Shown: positions 22,983 through 33,654, counted from the first letter of the stretch. The stretch: 64,000 nt of DNA from Calvatia gigantea (GCA_025093985.1 JACAAK010000003.1:4526001-4590000); one strand, 5' to 3'. Notes: generated by a model not told the origin, from the sequence alone. Numbers and translations are program-made.

Positions 22983-23149
22983 AACCCAACGTATCTCTTT
23001 CGTTTAATATTCATGTGTGGAAATTTCGTTTTCTTCTTTGGGACCGGTAATGCGAGTTGGGAGGCACGTCAGGAGCGCCTTTTCACAAGTACCACACAGC
23101 TTAACTGGTGTCGGACTTATATATATTGTATGTAGCATTCAATACATGG

Positions 23150-23591
23150 AGGGGGTTTGTATTAAGAGCGAAGGCTTGCACGTGAGCGTGTAGATGATTA
23201 TGCTGGAGAGGCTCTATGACCCGATTTTGGGGATTCCCCAAGTGTTAATTTTGAAGCTGGTATTGTGGTGGCTGAATGATGTGTTAAAGAAGGGGGGCCG
23301 GAACCCGAAGGAAAAAATTTGGGCGTCAAAGACGTGAGAAAGAGGGCAAAGCAGAAGGTTTGGGTGCCAGTTTATCCAGACTACGTGTTTGATCCTGACA
23401 GGGGCACTAAATTGGATGAACTTACCGTACGAGCATCAATCAGAGATATGTTGGTTCTTGATTGCAATTCTATCCGACTGGGGTGGGTGGTTGTTCAGGA
23501 ACCAATTGGAAAGTATGTAGTGAAGGATGTCTTACGAGCAAAAATAGAAATGGGGCGGCATGCGCTGGCTTGTGCACAGCCTAGGTTCTGA
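23150..23591 (+). pseudogene. Possible malic enzyme C-terminal fragment
   Basis: The frame around 23228-23270 reads GDSPSVNFEAGIVVAE, is stopped by TGA, and continues as an open segment ending near 23420 with RKRAKQKVWVPVYPDYVFDP. The motif W-x-PVY near a basic helix fits the C-terminus of fungal malic enzymes. From 23319 to 23591 the frame stays open but has no ATG start. I treat it as a remnant, not a gene. Confidence 0.45.
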
Positions 23592-24036
23592 TAGAATGCC
23601 ATCATAAATATTCTTTAACTGCAACTCACAGCCAAGCCAATAAACCAACCACTACACCCCCAAGACATCCAGGTTTAAGGGGCCAATTCGAAATCCCGAT
23701 CCGCAGCCTTTCTTCAATCTTGAGAGGTCGAATGGGAATGGTTTCATTGAGATTCCTCGGTGAATTTCGCCCTCTTGTCTCGTACACCTCTGGACAGATC
23801 TCAGATCCTGCATGACGTGAGTGGGCTGTCAGATTGATTGCTAACCTGGGTTCTGATTTGATTCAAGTTGATCGCTGGGATTTGATCCCTTGTTGCAGTA
23901 CCAAATTGCATCACGAAGGGCAGCTATACCCCATTTGAGTTATTGTGGTCAATCCGAGTCTTCCGGACATAGGGATGGCATCAGAGCCCCAATTCAGACC
24001 TAGGAAAAGTACATTGCCAGAAGTTGGAAGCGAACC
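23592..24036. other. Spacer upstream of copy F
   Basis: Non-coding. The last 100 bp or so resemble the promoter of copies D and G, including a CCAATATGCT-CC-CACAGATCCCA block after the TATA box. Confidence 0.4.
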
Positions 24037-24044
24037 TTTATAAG
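24037..24044 (+). promoter_or_regulatory. TATA box of HeLo-like copy F
   Basis: TTTATAAG lies 201 bp before the start codon at 24245. The following leader block CAATATGCTACCCCACAGAT (24063-24082) is conserved at copies D (18064) and G (29336). Confidence 0.55.
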
Positions 24045-24244
24045 CCCACACACATCCAGACCAATATGCTACCCCACAGATCCCACCCCCCATTCCTACA
24101 TTCTACTCTACCCTAAGTGGGGTAACCGCTCCTCATTCCGAGAGCCTTCTCAAACTATATTTGAAAGACGCGAAAACTCACACATTGCTGTCGATTCGTT
24201 CCCCCAAGTTCGCCAACTTCATCTGAAGGGAAAGGACCAAAAGC

Positions 24245-25257
24245 ATGTCCAACGAAGGTTCAGAATCACTTGATTCTGCTTGTTGCCAATGGTTCTCATC
24301 GATTAGACAGCGGCGATTGCTCTCAACGTCAATGAACAAACTCTCACGGCACTACAAATCGCAGGAAAATCTTTCCCCACTCCGAGCGTTGCCATTGCGG
24401 TAGGTGTTGCTCTCTCTATCCTTGAAATCGTTCAGGTGAGGAGTGAGGAGAGTCGCATTACTTCGTCCGGCGTAATGGGCTTATCGATATCCCAGATAGT
24501 GAAGACCAACAAAGAAGAATTTACTGCCATAGGAAGGGATTCTTGCCTTATTGTGGAAACTGTCCTCCAAAGGGTGCATTTATGCCAGGATGGAAGACTT
24601 TCTAATGACCCCGCGATGCTACGACACACAGACATGCTCGTAGCGTACGTTGAGTCTTCCTTCTCGTGATGACCCCAACTAGCGCTCAAAGCCGCACAGT
24701 GATCTGCAATTCATCGAGAAGCGTATCAAGAAGGCTAAAGGGTGGTCCGGAGTGAAGAAGATATTCTGTCATTATCTAAACCGTGGAATAATCCAAGATT
24801 GCCGAGAACGCCTCATACATGCTATGACCATGTTCGGCGTAAGCCGTCTGCCTAACATCGTTCATGACGTATTTTTAAACTATTTTTCCCCTAGTTTCAG
24901 TACGACATTGAGGTCCACAAGCAACTGGCCGATGTACACAACCTCCTGACTACCGTGCTAGGAGCATTATCCCAACCTCTGTCTCCGCGAGTACAACTGC
25001 AGCCGCAGTGGCAGACATCCTCCTCTTCGTTCCCCCCAATTTCTTTTCAACAAACGCGAGGAAGGGACATGACGCCATCGAGCCCGGTGACTGGTCCCTT
25101 CCCTCAGGTAGGGCCCAATTCCTTCCAAGGTACCCAAAATCATCTTTCTCCCGGTGTCGGGTACACTCTTGTCAGGGGAAATGTGAATGATACGAGAGAC
25201 GATAGCTTCAACGTCTTCGGGACCGGTAATATCATCAATTTTTCTCTTGCTCGATAA
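24245..25257 (+). CDS. HeLo/MLKL-NTD-like helical protein with C-terminal motif, copy F (intact, 262 aa)
   Basis: Exons 24245-24257, 24311-24435, 24496-24644, 24700-24838 and 24895-25257 join to 263 codons including TAA, with canonical GT-AG borders throughout. The start must be the micro-exon ATG (MSNEAAIALNVNEQ), because the exon 2 ATG used by some relatives is ATT here. Residues 1-45 hold PSVAIAVGVALSILEIVQ, a hydrophobic helix; then IVKTNKEEFTAIGRDSCL; then DLQFIEKRIKKAKGWSG and DCRERLIHAMTMFG; then HKQLADVHNLLTTVLG. A Pro/Gln-rich linker and the tail DDSFNVFGTGNIINFSLAR end it. I infer a HeLo- or MLKL-type four-helix bundle that could permeabilise membranes when the tail oligomerises. 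No search was run. Confidence 0.75.
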
Positions 25258-26084
25258 AACCCAACATACCTCCTTTGCTTCATATTCATATTTGGAAGTT
25301 TGATTTCTTTCCTGTTTGGCTGCAGTTGTGCGCGTGAGGCATGTCGGTTTTAGTGTTTACAGGGCGGTGTAGTGAGGAGTACAAGAATAAAGCACTCATA
25401 TCATGCACAATAACTGATGAATTGAAACGCTATTACTCATGAGGTTTCTGTGGCTATTTTTGCAATGTACGGTGCGTGCGGTACTGATGGAGCTATCACT
25501 TACGAAATTTCCATGGCTATTTTTGTGGGGGATCTATAGGCGACTTAAGCAGAGGCAGTTGTATCAAATCGCTGATCGAGGAAGAGGCAAGTTGGTAGAT
25601 GCGGGTATACTTCCTGACATGACACTTGGGGGTTTCGTCGAGGACTTATATACTTAGCACAAAGCGAGGTAGCTGTCGCTCACTCTATACCCCCACGAGT
25701 ATCACGGATTATGAAAAGGCTGGGGAAGTGATGGGTGGTGAGGAGGTGATATCATAGAGTGATCAGAGCAACCGTCGTGGCACAGAAAGGGGTCCCGAGT
25801 CCGCTGGGGTGTGTACTGTAGATCACTGGGGGAGGCCACTCGCTAAACGTTCATTTAGCTACCCTGATATAACTAGATTACCAGGAAGAAGTACAGGGAC
25901 ATCCACGTGTTGTCCCCGACATAAACGCGCCACAATGCTCAACAGCCCAGTAAGTAACAGCTCGCGGCGACACAACTTTGCAACAACAGCCTGTTGTATC
26001 TCCATCCCCACGGCTGACAGGCGCACGCACGCACCTTCCAACTTCCCGCATCCCCACTATCAATCCCCTCCAAGAGCCCAACCC
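25258..26084. other. 3' flank of copy F and F-box 5' flank
   Basis: It contains the family 3' flank, the shared spacer element CCCCACGAGTATCACGGATT (25690-25709) and the F-box 5' flank GGACATCCACGTGTTGTCCC (25888-25907) with a CACGTG E-box core at 25894-25899. No gene. Confidence 0.45.
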
Positions 26085-26704
26085 ATGTCCATCGGCCCCG
26101 TTCTACCCGTCGAGCTCTTTCACGAGATCCTCCACCACCTGCGTGACGACAACGATCTCATAACCCTCAAATAATGTGTGCTCGTCTGCAGCACTCTCCA
26201 ATACATCGTGCAACAACACTTCTCCGAGCTCACCCTTCATCAATTCCCCCCTTCACGGCTAGCCACCGACAGAGTACCTTCAGGAGCAAGGGGATATCAA
26301 CACCGACTGTAATTTGGAAAATGGAATGGTCTGTTCAGATCCCCCCTCGAACCCGCGCTCTTACCTCCTCTCACACGTCTGCCGAATTACACCCAAACCC
26401 TACCCACCCCTGGCCGACACACGATCCATTGTACCATTTCCAGACCCAGCTCCTGTCTCCGTCCTCTTCCGCCTCCCAGCGCGCAACCTAAACAAGATCA
26501 CGATATTACGGCGAGTTAGAGACGATCCGTGGCTGGATACGGAGGAGATCGTGAGGAGGGTGTTGAAGAGGAGTACGGGGTTGGAGGAGCTTGATCTAGA
26601 GGATAAGTATGTACCGGCGTCTTATTTTGTTTTGTATGCGAGGTCGGTGAAGGTGGTTAAGTCGTCTGGGACTGAGTTTGTTGAGGATATGGTTAAGGGA
26701 AGAG
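26085..26704 (+). pseudogene. F-box protein remnant 7, truncated
   Basis: ATG 26085 opens MSIGPVLPVELFHEILHHLR, then TAA at 26172-26174 replaces the CAA codon of the LKQCALVCS segment. From 26384 to 26697 another frame matches the intact protein closely (RSIVPFPDPA, LNKITILRRVRDDPW, TGLEELDLEDKYVPASY, GTEFVEDMV). At about 26704 the sequence switches to the C-terminal end of a minus-strand phosphotransferase copy, so the F-box C-terminal third is missing. Confidence 0.8.
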
Positions 26705-28850
26705 TGGTACATTCCTTACCGTTAAACACGCGATACCTAGATGCTCCATGAAATATCCTTCATGACCAGATACACGAACCCGTCGTAGATGAACAGTGGA
26801 ACTGTGAGTGTGACCGTAACCAACACCATAGTATTGAACATATGAATATGAATAATCGGCGCCCCAAAGGAACAAGAGGACATTGACGAACGTGAACACG
26901 CCGCATACAACTAGAAAGGTGAAAAAAAAAAAAAGATAAGAAAATAAAAGCACCAACCTTCCCAACGGCCTCGGCAAAAATAGGAACAATCGCCCCGACA
27001 ACATTCCACACCCACACCCAAGAGTCCAAGCGTACGCACCGCAAGGATAACCTCAAGCTAAATAAACTGCAGGGAAAAGATATTAGGGACTCAACTACCA
27101 TGCTGAAGAACTAACCAAGACTGGGCCACTTGCGAAAGGCGACTCCAAGAAACTGAAGACGCACCATGATCAAAGGTCTACCCCGCAGGGCCTCCATAGC
27201 CCAGTGGTATCACCACCAAAGACTGGAAAAAGGTGGCTGTGCAGCTGCCAGACATGTTGAGGGTTCGACTCCCTCTCAACCCCTGTACATTAAAAGTAGG
27301 GAAAGGTGCATGACATATCAGGTGTTACAGTCATGTGCTCGGTTCTCAGACTTGGTAAATCAGGTCCTGGGAATGTTTGGTGGGGGTCTTGATCTCTGGC
27401 CTGAATGTGGGAAGTAGGCAATCCCCTGGAGGTGGCATCTCCTGTCAGGTTAAATCTCGGTGGTATCCGGGGAATGGGGTGTGACTCCTCTGAAATCCGG
27501 GCTGGCTGAGGGCAGGGGGAATCCTCATCAGAGCCCAAATTGGCTGGATCTTAATTGCTAGATCTAGTTGTACCCATTATGGGAGCGAAAGCATAGGGCG
27601 TAGTAAGCGAGGGAATAGTAACAAAAACAGTGGAATGTCCAAATATGGGCCACGCCACCGTCCACCATGAAATCCTGGTCCGGGTGCTGCCGGCATAAAC
27701 CAGAGTAGTAGTGGTTGTTAGTCAGCGGTAGTAGGTACTCTGTGGCCTGCAACGGTGGGAATCAGGCATCAGCAGACCGGTGTGTACCAGAAAAAAAGTT
27801 GCTGGTTCAGCTGCACTGTGTTAGGCTGGGGAACTGCAGATACTGAAATAACTCCATATCGTGGCAATGTCCACGAATGCACAATATGGTTGGCTGCTGG
27901 GCAAGGCAGAGACCTTGGACAGGTGGGGATCCAAGCCGGTTGGCAAAAAATCGAACCACCTGCCTGGGAACAGGAAACTCTAGTAGCTGGGGCTCTATAT
28001 GAACTCCCTAGTGAAGCAAGGGCCGTAGCAGGCTGGGACAGTCTCCCACGACCTGGCTCGAGGGCAAACTAAATCCTCTGTCGGTTCTCCTGGTTGACTA
28101 AGCCAGGTTAGAGTCTAAGTTGATTCCGGGGTCCAGTGTAATAGCTGGTGTCCGTCCCGCAAGGGCACGGGTCAATAGGGTCTTCCCCAAAGGGGAGGGC
28201 CCTATACTTCGTAAATTGGCGCAAGCCATGAATTAAAAAAAAAGGTCTACCCCGCGGGCCAGCCAGTCCAATGTGCCTGTTTCCTTCAGATAAAAAGGCC
28301 ACATTTCCCGTCAGGTCACCACTTATCCTGGCACCACCGAGCCCGTAATAAAAACCAAATCACCGCTCACCCATCAACAGCGTCCAGCGATTGGTACAAA
28401 AAACAGTCCGGCGACCTATCTGTGATTGAAGAAGAATTCAGGTTAACTTCTGCACGTTGAATGACGACAACCAGCACCAACAACAGTCACTCCCATTACT
28501 AGGAAGTGGAATGGAGTAAAGCAAAGCGGGGGACGGGGTGGGGAGGGGGACCATGAGGGTAAGAATCCCCGACGTCATTTTCGGTGAGGTTGAGCGGGCC
28601 GCAGTATATGAGTGTGAGGAAGCTGAAGAGCACGATACTCAGACCGTAAGTGTGATCTACCATTTGATATATTCTCAGCAAAAATCGCGCTACCAAGGGG
28701 GTTGGTGGAGATGACGGACAGACGTACAGCGTTGGGAACGACATTCAATGGCCATAGTGTCGCGAACCAATTCCAGAATGGGTTCAACACAAAACGCGAC
28801 ACGAGTGATTCGCTATCATTGCTATCGTGCTGCTGGGTGGATGACATTGT
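26705..28850 (-). pseudogene. CDP-alcohol phosphotransferase remnant 2, interrupted by a SINE
   Basis: On the minus strand, exon 2 (SLVSRFVLNPFWNWFATLWPLNV, about 28805-28735), exon 3 (GLSIVLFSFLTLIY), the catalytic-motif exon (about 28295 and 27166) and the C-terminal exon (about 26800-26710) are recognisable in order. A 1055 bp retroposon splits the catalytic exon between the codons for AGP and EMFDHG. Frames are broken in several exons. It faces F-box remnant 7 tail to tail. Confidence 0.8.
27187..28241 (+). mobile_element. tRNA-headed SINE-like retroposon, about 1055 bp
   Basis: The unit begins with a pol III promoter: an A box TAGCCCAGTGG at 27197-27207 and a perfect B box GGTTCGACTCC at 27262-27272, as in a tRNA gene. 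It ends in an A run at 28236-28244. A 15 bp direct repeat AAAGGTCTACCCCGC flanks it (27172-27186 and 28242-28256), which is a target-site duplication. The insertion site is the phosphotransferase catalytic exon, confirmed by matching both flanks to the intact gene. It is long for a SINE. A 105-codon open frame at 27755-28072 has no recognisable domain. Confidence 0.8.
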
Positions 28851-29460
28851 TCTGTCTTCGAAAATAGGCGTACCCGGATCTGCCCAAATGGCTCTAATTG
28901 TACAAAGTTCGTGGGCCTCTAACTTCGTTTGATCGGACGAATCTAGGGCTAAAGGTCACGAGGATGTGCGGAGCTCGAATATTTTGATCAACCATCACTG
29001 GCGTTACTGGGCGATTCTTCAATATTTGACCAACTTACGCTCCGAAATTATTGTAAAACTATTGCTTCGCATTTTTCTACTTTTCCGGAGGGGTGGGGTA
29101 TCCAATTTATATGCATGAAACTGTTGTGGGGAGGTCTTTCAAGTAGTATGGCCTCATTCTGATGGTCACGTGATAGGCAGCACGATCAGATCCTAGTAGA
29201 TCTGAGAAAGTCGGCCAGCAGGTGCTCAGCAAATTGCTGATGGCAGCTTGGCGTATCGCACCCTGCAACGATATTGGAAAGCCACGGCCATTTGCAATGT
29301 TGGAAGACCCTTATAAACCTGCTTGTCCAGGCTACTATGCTTCCTCACAAATCCCATCGTCCTCCCGCTCTTTCCTACATCCTACTCGTCCCATAGGTGG
29401 TATAATCACTACTCGTTCCAAGAATCCACGTATCTCATCTGGGGAAAGAGAAACCAAAAC
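28851..29460. other. Spacer and promoter of copy G
   Basis: Non-coding. TATA-like CTTATAAACC at 29310-29319, the leader CTATGCTTCCTCACAAATCC and the block CCCATAGGTGGTATAATCAC (29391-29410) match the promoters of other family copies. The last block is also found, inverted, at about 61881-61905. Confidence 0.45.
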
Positions 29461-30457
29461 ATGTCTGATGGAAGTATGGAATCACTCATTCCTACTTGTG
29501 GCGAATTATCCTCACCTGTGTAATAGCGGCGACAGCTCTCAGTATCAATGAACAAACTCTCAGGGCATTGCAAATCACAAGGCAATCTTTCCCTGTCCCT
29601 AGTGTTGCCATCGCAGCAGGTCTTGCTCTCTCTATTCTTGAGGCCGTTCAGGTAAGGAGAGTAGCATTCCCTTGTCCGACCAAAGCTCTTACCGATGTCC
29701 CAGACGGTGAAGTCTAATAGAAAAGGATTTATCGCCATAGGAAGGGACTCCTGCTTTGTTGTAGAGATCATTGCTCAGAGGGTGCATGTGGGCTGGGATG
29801 AACAAATTCTTAATAACCCTGTGATGCTACAACACGCAGATATGCTAGTTGCGTACGTGAGCTTCCCTTCTTGCCGATCACTCCGACTAACGCTCATAGC
29901 TGCACAGTGATTTACGATACATCGAGAAACGTGTCAAGAAGGTTGCAGGGCGGTCTGGGGTGAAGAAAATATTCTGTCATTATCTGAACCGGGGCACAAT
30001 CCAAGACTGCCGAGAACGCCTCATACACGCTATGACCCTGTTCAGCGTAAGTCGTCTGTGTAACATTATTCACGACGTATTTCAGAACTGATTTTTCTCC
30101 TAGTTCCAGTACGACGTTGAGGTCCGCGAGCACGTGACACCATCGAGTGCGGCTGCCGGTTCCTTCGCTCAGCCAGGATCCAATTCCTTCCAAGATACCC
30201 AAAATCACCTTTCTCCCAGTGTCGGGTATACTATTGTTGTAGGGGATGTGAATGATACAAGAGATGATAGCTTCAACGTCTTCGGGATCAGTAATATCAT
30301 CAATTTTTTCTTTTACTCGATAAAACCCAACATACATCTTTTGCTTCGTATCCATATGTGGAAGTTTTATTTCTTTTCATCTTCGGCTGTAGTTGTGTGC
30401 GTAGGTTGGGAGGCATGTCTATTTTTAGTGAGTAGTATAAGAATAGGACACTTATAA
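29461..30457 (+). CDS. HeLo-like family copy G (open, short linker, altered tail, 259 aa)
   Basis: Exons 29461-29473, 29527-29651, 29704-29852, 29908-30046 and 30104-30457 join in frame to 260 codons with stop. The helical domain is complete (PSVAIAAGLALSILEAVQ; FIAIGRDSCFVVEIIAQRV; DLRYIEKRVKKVAGRSG). About 50 residues at the start of exon 5, including most of the linker, are deleted, so the domain sits almost directly before the tail. The tail reads DDSFNVFGISNIINFF, and an extra T shifts the frame past the usual stop, adding about 40 hydrophobic and aromatic residues. The start exon encodes MSDGTATALSINEQ. It may be functional or a recent variant. Confidence 0.5.
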
Positions 30458-30929
30458 GATGCACGACAATCGATGGGGTGAGCCACTATTACTCGTTAGG
30501 TTTCTGTGGCTATTTTTGTAATGTATGCGTGTGGTACTGATGGAGCTATTACCCGCGAAATTTCTGTGGATATTTTGGAGGGAAGCTATATGCGACCTAA
30601 ACGGAGGCAGTTGTATCAAATGGCTTATTGGGGAACGTGAAGGTGAGGAGGTGACCATGACATCATAGTGGTTGCGGAATGACCAGAATAACCGTTGTGG
30701 CGCAAAAAGGGATAACAAGCTCGCCGAGGTAATTTACTGAAGCAAACTGATCGCTAAACGTTGATTCAAGTTACGCGGATCGACGTAATTGAACATCCAC
30801 GCTGCCACCGCGACCCAGATCAAATGACATCGTAAGTTGGAACGTAGTAGTTTGGACAATCGGGACCCTACAAAAAATGAGAGACAAACCACGGGACCAG
30901 ATGAATTCCGCGTATCAAAAAAAGCAATA
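30458..30929. other. Spacer without a recognised gene
   Basis: It holds sequence also found after copy F (TCACTTACGAAATTTC-like, here ATTACCCGCGAAATTTCTGT at 30548-30567). No open frame of note. Confidence 0.35.
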
Positions 30930-31510
30930 ACTCACCTCCCCAACAACCTTGGCAAATCCGCATTCACCACCCCAACAACCCTCCACGCGCACACCCAATT
31001 CCACCTCGGAAACGGCTCACTTCCAAGCGTCACATGCACCAAAATCATCCTTCCAATCTGGTGCGCCAACTGAATCCCCCGAGCACACAAAAACGGTACG
31101 AACAGCCCGGCACGGATTACGGCGGAGTGGTCAACGCTGGACGGGAGAGCCAGGCGATCTGGATGACAGTGAGCAGAAGGAAGGAGAGGAAAGTGAGGGG
31201 GTTGGATTTGGTGTGGGGCCGCGTAGAATTGTTGTTATCATTGTTGTTGGGTGAGTGGCAGTCGCAGCTGCGGGAGGTGTGGACGTTAAGTTAGGCACGG
31301 AGGATGTTGGTCCCCAGACCGGAGGCGGTGAAGACCATGAAGGATTCGTTGAGGGGGAGGTTGGGGATGTGGGTAAAGATGGATACGTGTTCGAGGTTGA
31401 GGAATGTCCAGATTCGCGTTTCCCGGAAAAACGTTCTTGTGCTTGGTTGAGGTGTTGGTTGAATATGGATTTGGGATGTTTTTCTTTGGGGGGTAACTTA
31501 CCACGGAAGC
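30930..31510 (-). pseudogene. CDP-alcohol phosphotransferase remnant 3 (exon 8 region)
   Basis: The minus strand matches exon 8 of the intact gene: HVSIFTHIPNLPLNESFMVF at about 31400-31330, and further on QLAHQIGRMILVHVTLG near 31065 and PRWNWVCAWRVVGVVNADLP near 31000-30950. Deletions between break the frame. The 5' and catalytic exons are missing. The part 31292-31510 recurs at 36205-36422. Confidence 0.75.
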
Positions 31511-31609
31511 CGGTTATGATATAAGACGGTAATTGGGCTACCTTTGACTGGACAGGGGAGATGTTTGAGAAGGAGGACATCAGCAATGATGGTACTCTTC
31601 TGCGAATAT

Positions 31610-31975
31610 CTCTGACGTGACAATCCACCACACCTGCCGAGTCCAAGGGCACGTCCAGAGTCAGAGGAAACGAGCGAATAGACGAACTAGCCAAAGAGGC
31701 CGCCACCCTCCCAGGCTCCATCGACCCCACCATCACTCATACAAACAGACCCGCCCGTGAAAGCATAGTGTCGGAATGGACTCGCCTCTGGAAAAACACG
31801 TCACATCGAGGGAGATATGCCACTGCGAACTGCATCCCAACCTACTCGTTACTTCTGAGGCTTACATGAAAAGAGAGAAATCTTCGGACACATCGTTCAA
31901 TGCAGAACGGGGCACGGCTATTTCGGTAACTACTACAGATCAGCACTCAGCAGTCCCCTCCAAAAGCATCTCACT
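31610..31975 (+). pseudogene. Non-LTR retrotransposon RNase H fragment
   Basis: The frame from about 31630 reads SRVRGNERIDELAKEAATLP, the signature of the C-terminal RNase H domain of fungal LINE-type polyproteins (usually G-V-x-GNERADELAKEA). It is followed by RARESIVSEWTRLWKN and, after a shift, KREIFGHIVQCRTGHGYFGNYY, the zinc-knuckle-like end of such proteins. The reverse transcriptase part is absent. At about 31976 it fuses with a piece of HeLo-like exon 5. Confidence 0.75.
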
Positions 31976-32040
31976 GGTGTCGGGTATGCCTATGTTGTCA
32001 GGGATGTGAAATTGTGAATGACACGAGAGATGATAGTGAT
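31976..32040 (+). pseudogene. HeLo-like tail fragment fused to the RNase H fragment
   Basis: GGTGTCGGGTATGCCTATGT and the following GTGAATGACACGAGAGATGA match the start of the C-terminal motif in HeLo-like exon 5 (VGYxxVxxDVNDTRDDS). The FNVFGTGN core itself is missing. Duplicated at 36889-36954. Confidence 0.65.
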
Positions 32041-32651
32041 CGATCACATGAGAACCATCTCTTGCCAAATGGAGGACTTGTGGACTCTCTTCTCGTCGTT
32101 CTGTGTCCTTCCCTATCTCCAATATGGCTCATCTTCTACCAGCATTCACCCAGGAGCGGCGACTTGTTCAGACTTTGGGGAGAAATGATCACATAACAGC
32201 AAAAATTTCTTGCAAAATAGAGGATTCGTTGACTCCATTCTCGTCGTCCAATGCCCACAATAGCGTGGCACAAGGTTCTCTTCTTTCAGATCCTCAGCAT
32301 CAAAGTTTGAGATAGTTTCCCCTCGCGGCGGTGACTGCGCAGCGTACTTTAAAACACAGCCAAATTTAACGGGGCGGAACACTGCCACATCTGGAATGAC
32401 AACCCATCACAAAGAAGTTACTCCTTTCTATTCATAGCCGCCAGCCGGAGGCTGGCAAATATAAAAGTCACCATGAGTCCGACCGAGATGTCCCACAACA
32501 ATCAACCATCCTGTCTTCCAAAGACTGCTCGTCCCAAAAACCCTCGCACAATATTTGAAAGTTTGGAAAACCCAAACATTGTTGCTGATTCATTTACCTC
32601 GCCCCCTCCCTCCCAATCGCCTGTCCTATATGGGAAAAAAAAACCACGGTC
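32041..32651. other. 5' flank of copy H
   Basis: Non-coding, shared with 36955-37565. An AATATAAAAG TATA-like string lies at 32457-32466. No recognised gene. Confidence 0.4.
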
Positions 32652-33654
32652 ATGTCCAATGGAGGCACGGAATTATTCATTGCTACTTGTAACGAGCCAC
32701 CCTCACCAGTTTACCAGCAGCGATGACTCTCAATATCAATGAACAAACCCTCAGGGCACTGCAAATCCCAGGGCAATCTTTCCCCGTCCCAAGTGTTGCC
32801 ATTGCAGCAGGCGTTGCTCTCTCTATCCTTGAGGCTGTTCAAGTAAAGAGGATAGTATTCTTTTGTCCGACCAAAGCACTTACCAATGACCCAGATGGTG
32901 AAGTCTAACAGAGAAGAGTTTATTGCCATAGGAAGGGATTCATGTTTTATTGTAGAGACTGTTGCCCACAGGGTGCACGTAGACCAGGATGGACGAATTC
33001 TCAACGACCCTGCGATGCTACGACACGTAGATATGCTAGTTGCGTACGTGACCTTCCCTTCCCACTGATATTCTCAACTAGCGCTCATAGCTGCACAGTG
33101 ATTTACGATACATCGAGAAATGTGTCAAGAGGGTTAAAGGGCGGTCTGGAGTGAAGAAAATATTATGTTATTATTTGAACCGGGGTGTGATCCAGGACTG
33201 CCGAGAACGCCTCATGCGCGCTATGACCTTGTTCGGTGTAAGTGGTCTGCGTAACATCGTTCATGACATATTTTAAAATTAAACTTCCCCCTAGTTTCAG
33301 TATGGTGTCGAGGTCCGCAAGCAACTTGCTAGTGTACACGACCTCCTAAGTACCGTGCTAGAAGCACTATCCCACCCTCCACCTCCACGGGTACAACCAC
33401 AACCGCAGTGGCAGAAACCCTCGTCTTCGTTCCCCCCAACTCCCTCCCAACAAACGCAAGGAAGGAATATGACGCCGTCGAGTCCAACTGGTTCCTCCAC
33501 CCATACAGGATCCAGTTCCTTCCAAGGTACCCAGAACCACCTCTCTCCCAGTGGGGGGTACGCCCTTGTCGCGAGGGATGTGTATGATACGAGAGATGAT
33601 AGTTTCAATGTCTCCGGGATTGGCAATAACATCTATCTCTCTTTTTCTCGGTAA
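32652..33654 (+). CDS. HeLo-like family copy H (near-intact, 261 aa)
   Basis: Exons 32652-32664, 32718-32842, 32895-33043, 33099-33237 and 33295-33654 join in frame to 262 codons. The intron after exon 1 would start with GC instead of GT; otherwise translation can begin at the exon 2 ATG at 32723 (MTLNINEQ) in the same frame. The domain is well kept: PSVAIAAGVALSILEAVQ, MVKSNREEFIAIGRDSCF, DLRYIEKCVKRVKGRSG, DCRERLMRAMTLFG, then a Pro-rich linker and the tail DDSFNVSGIGNNIYLSFSR. The tail core is GIGN, not GTGN. Differences from copy I are few and mostly silent or in the linker. Confidence 0.55.

Noticed and set aside
23319..23591. A 90-codon open frame with a plausible protein-like sequence.
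   Set aside because: It has no ATG at its start and continues from a malic-enzyme-like frame broken by a stop; kept as a pseudogene piece only.
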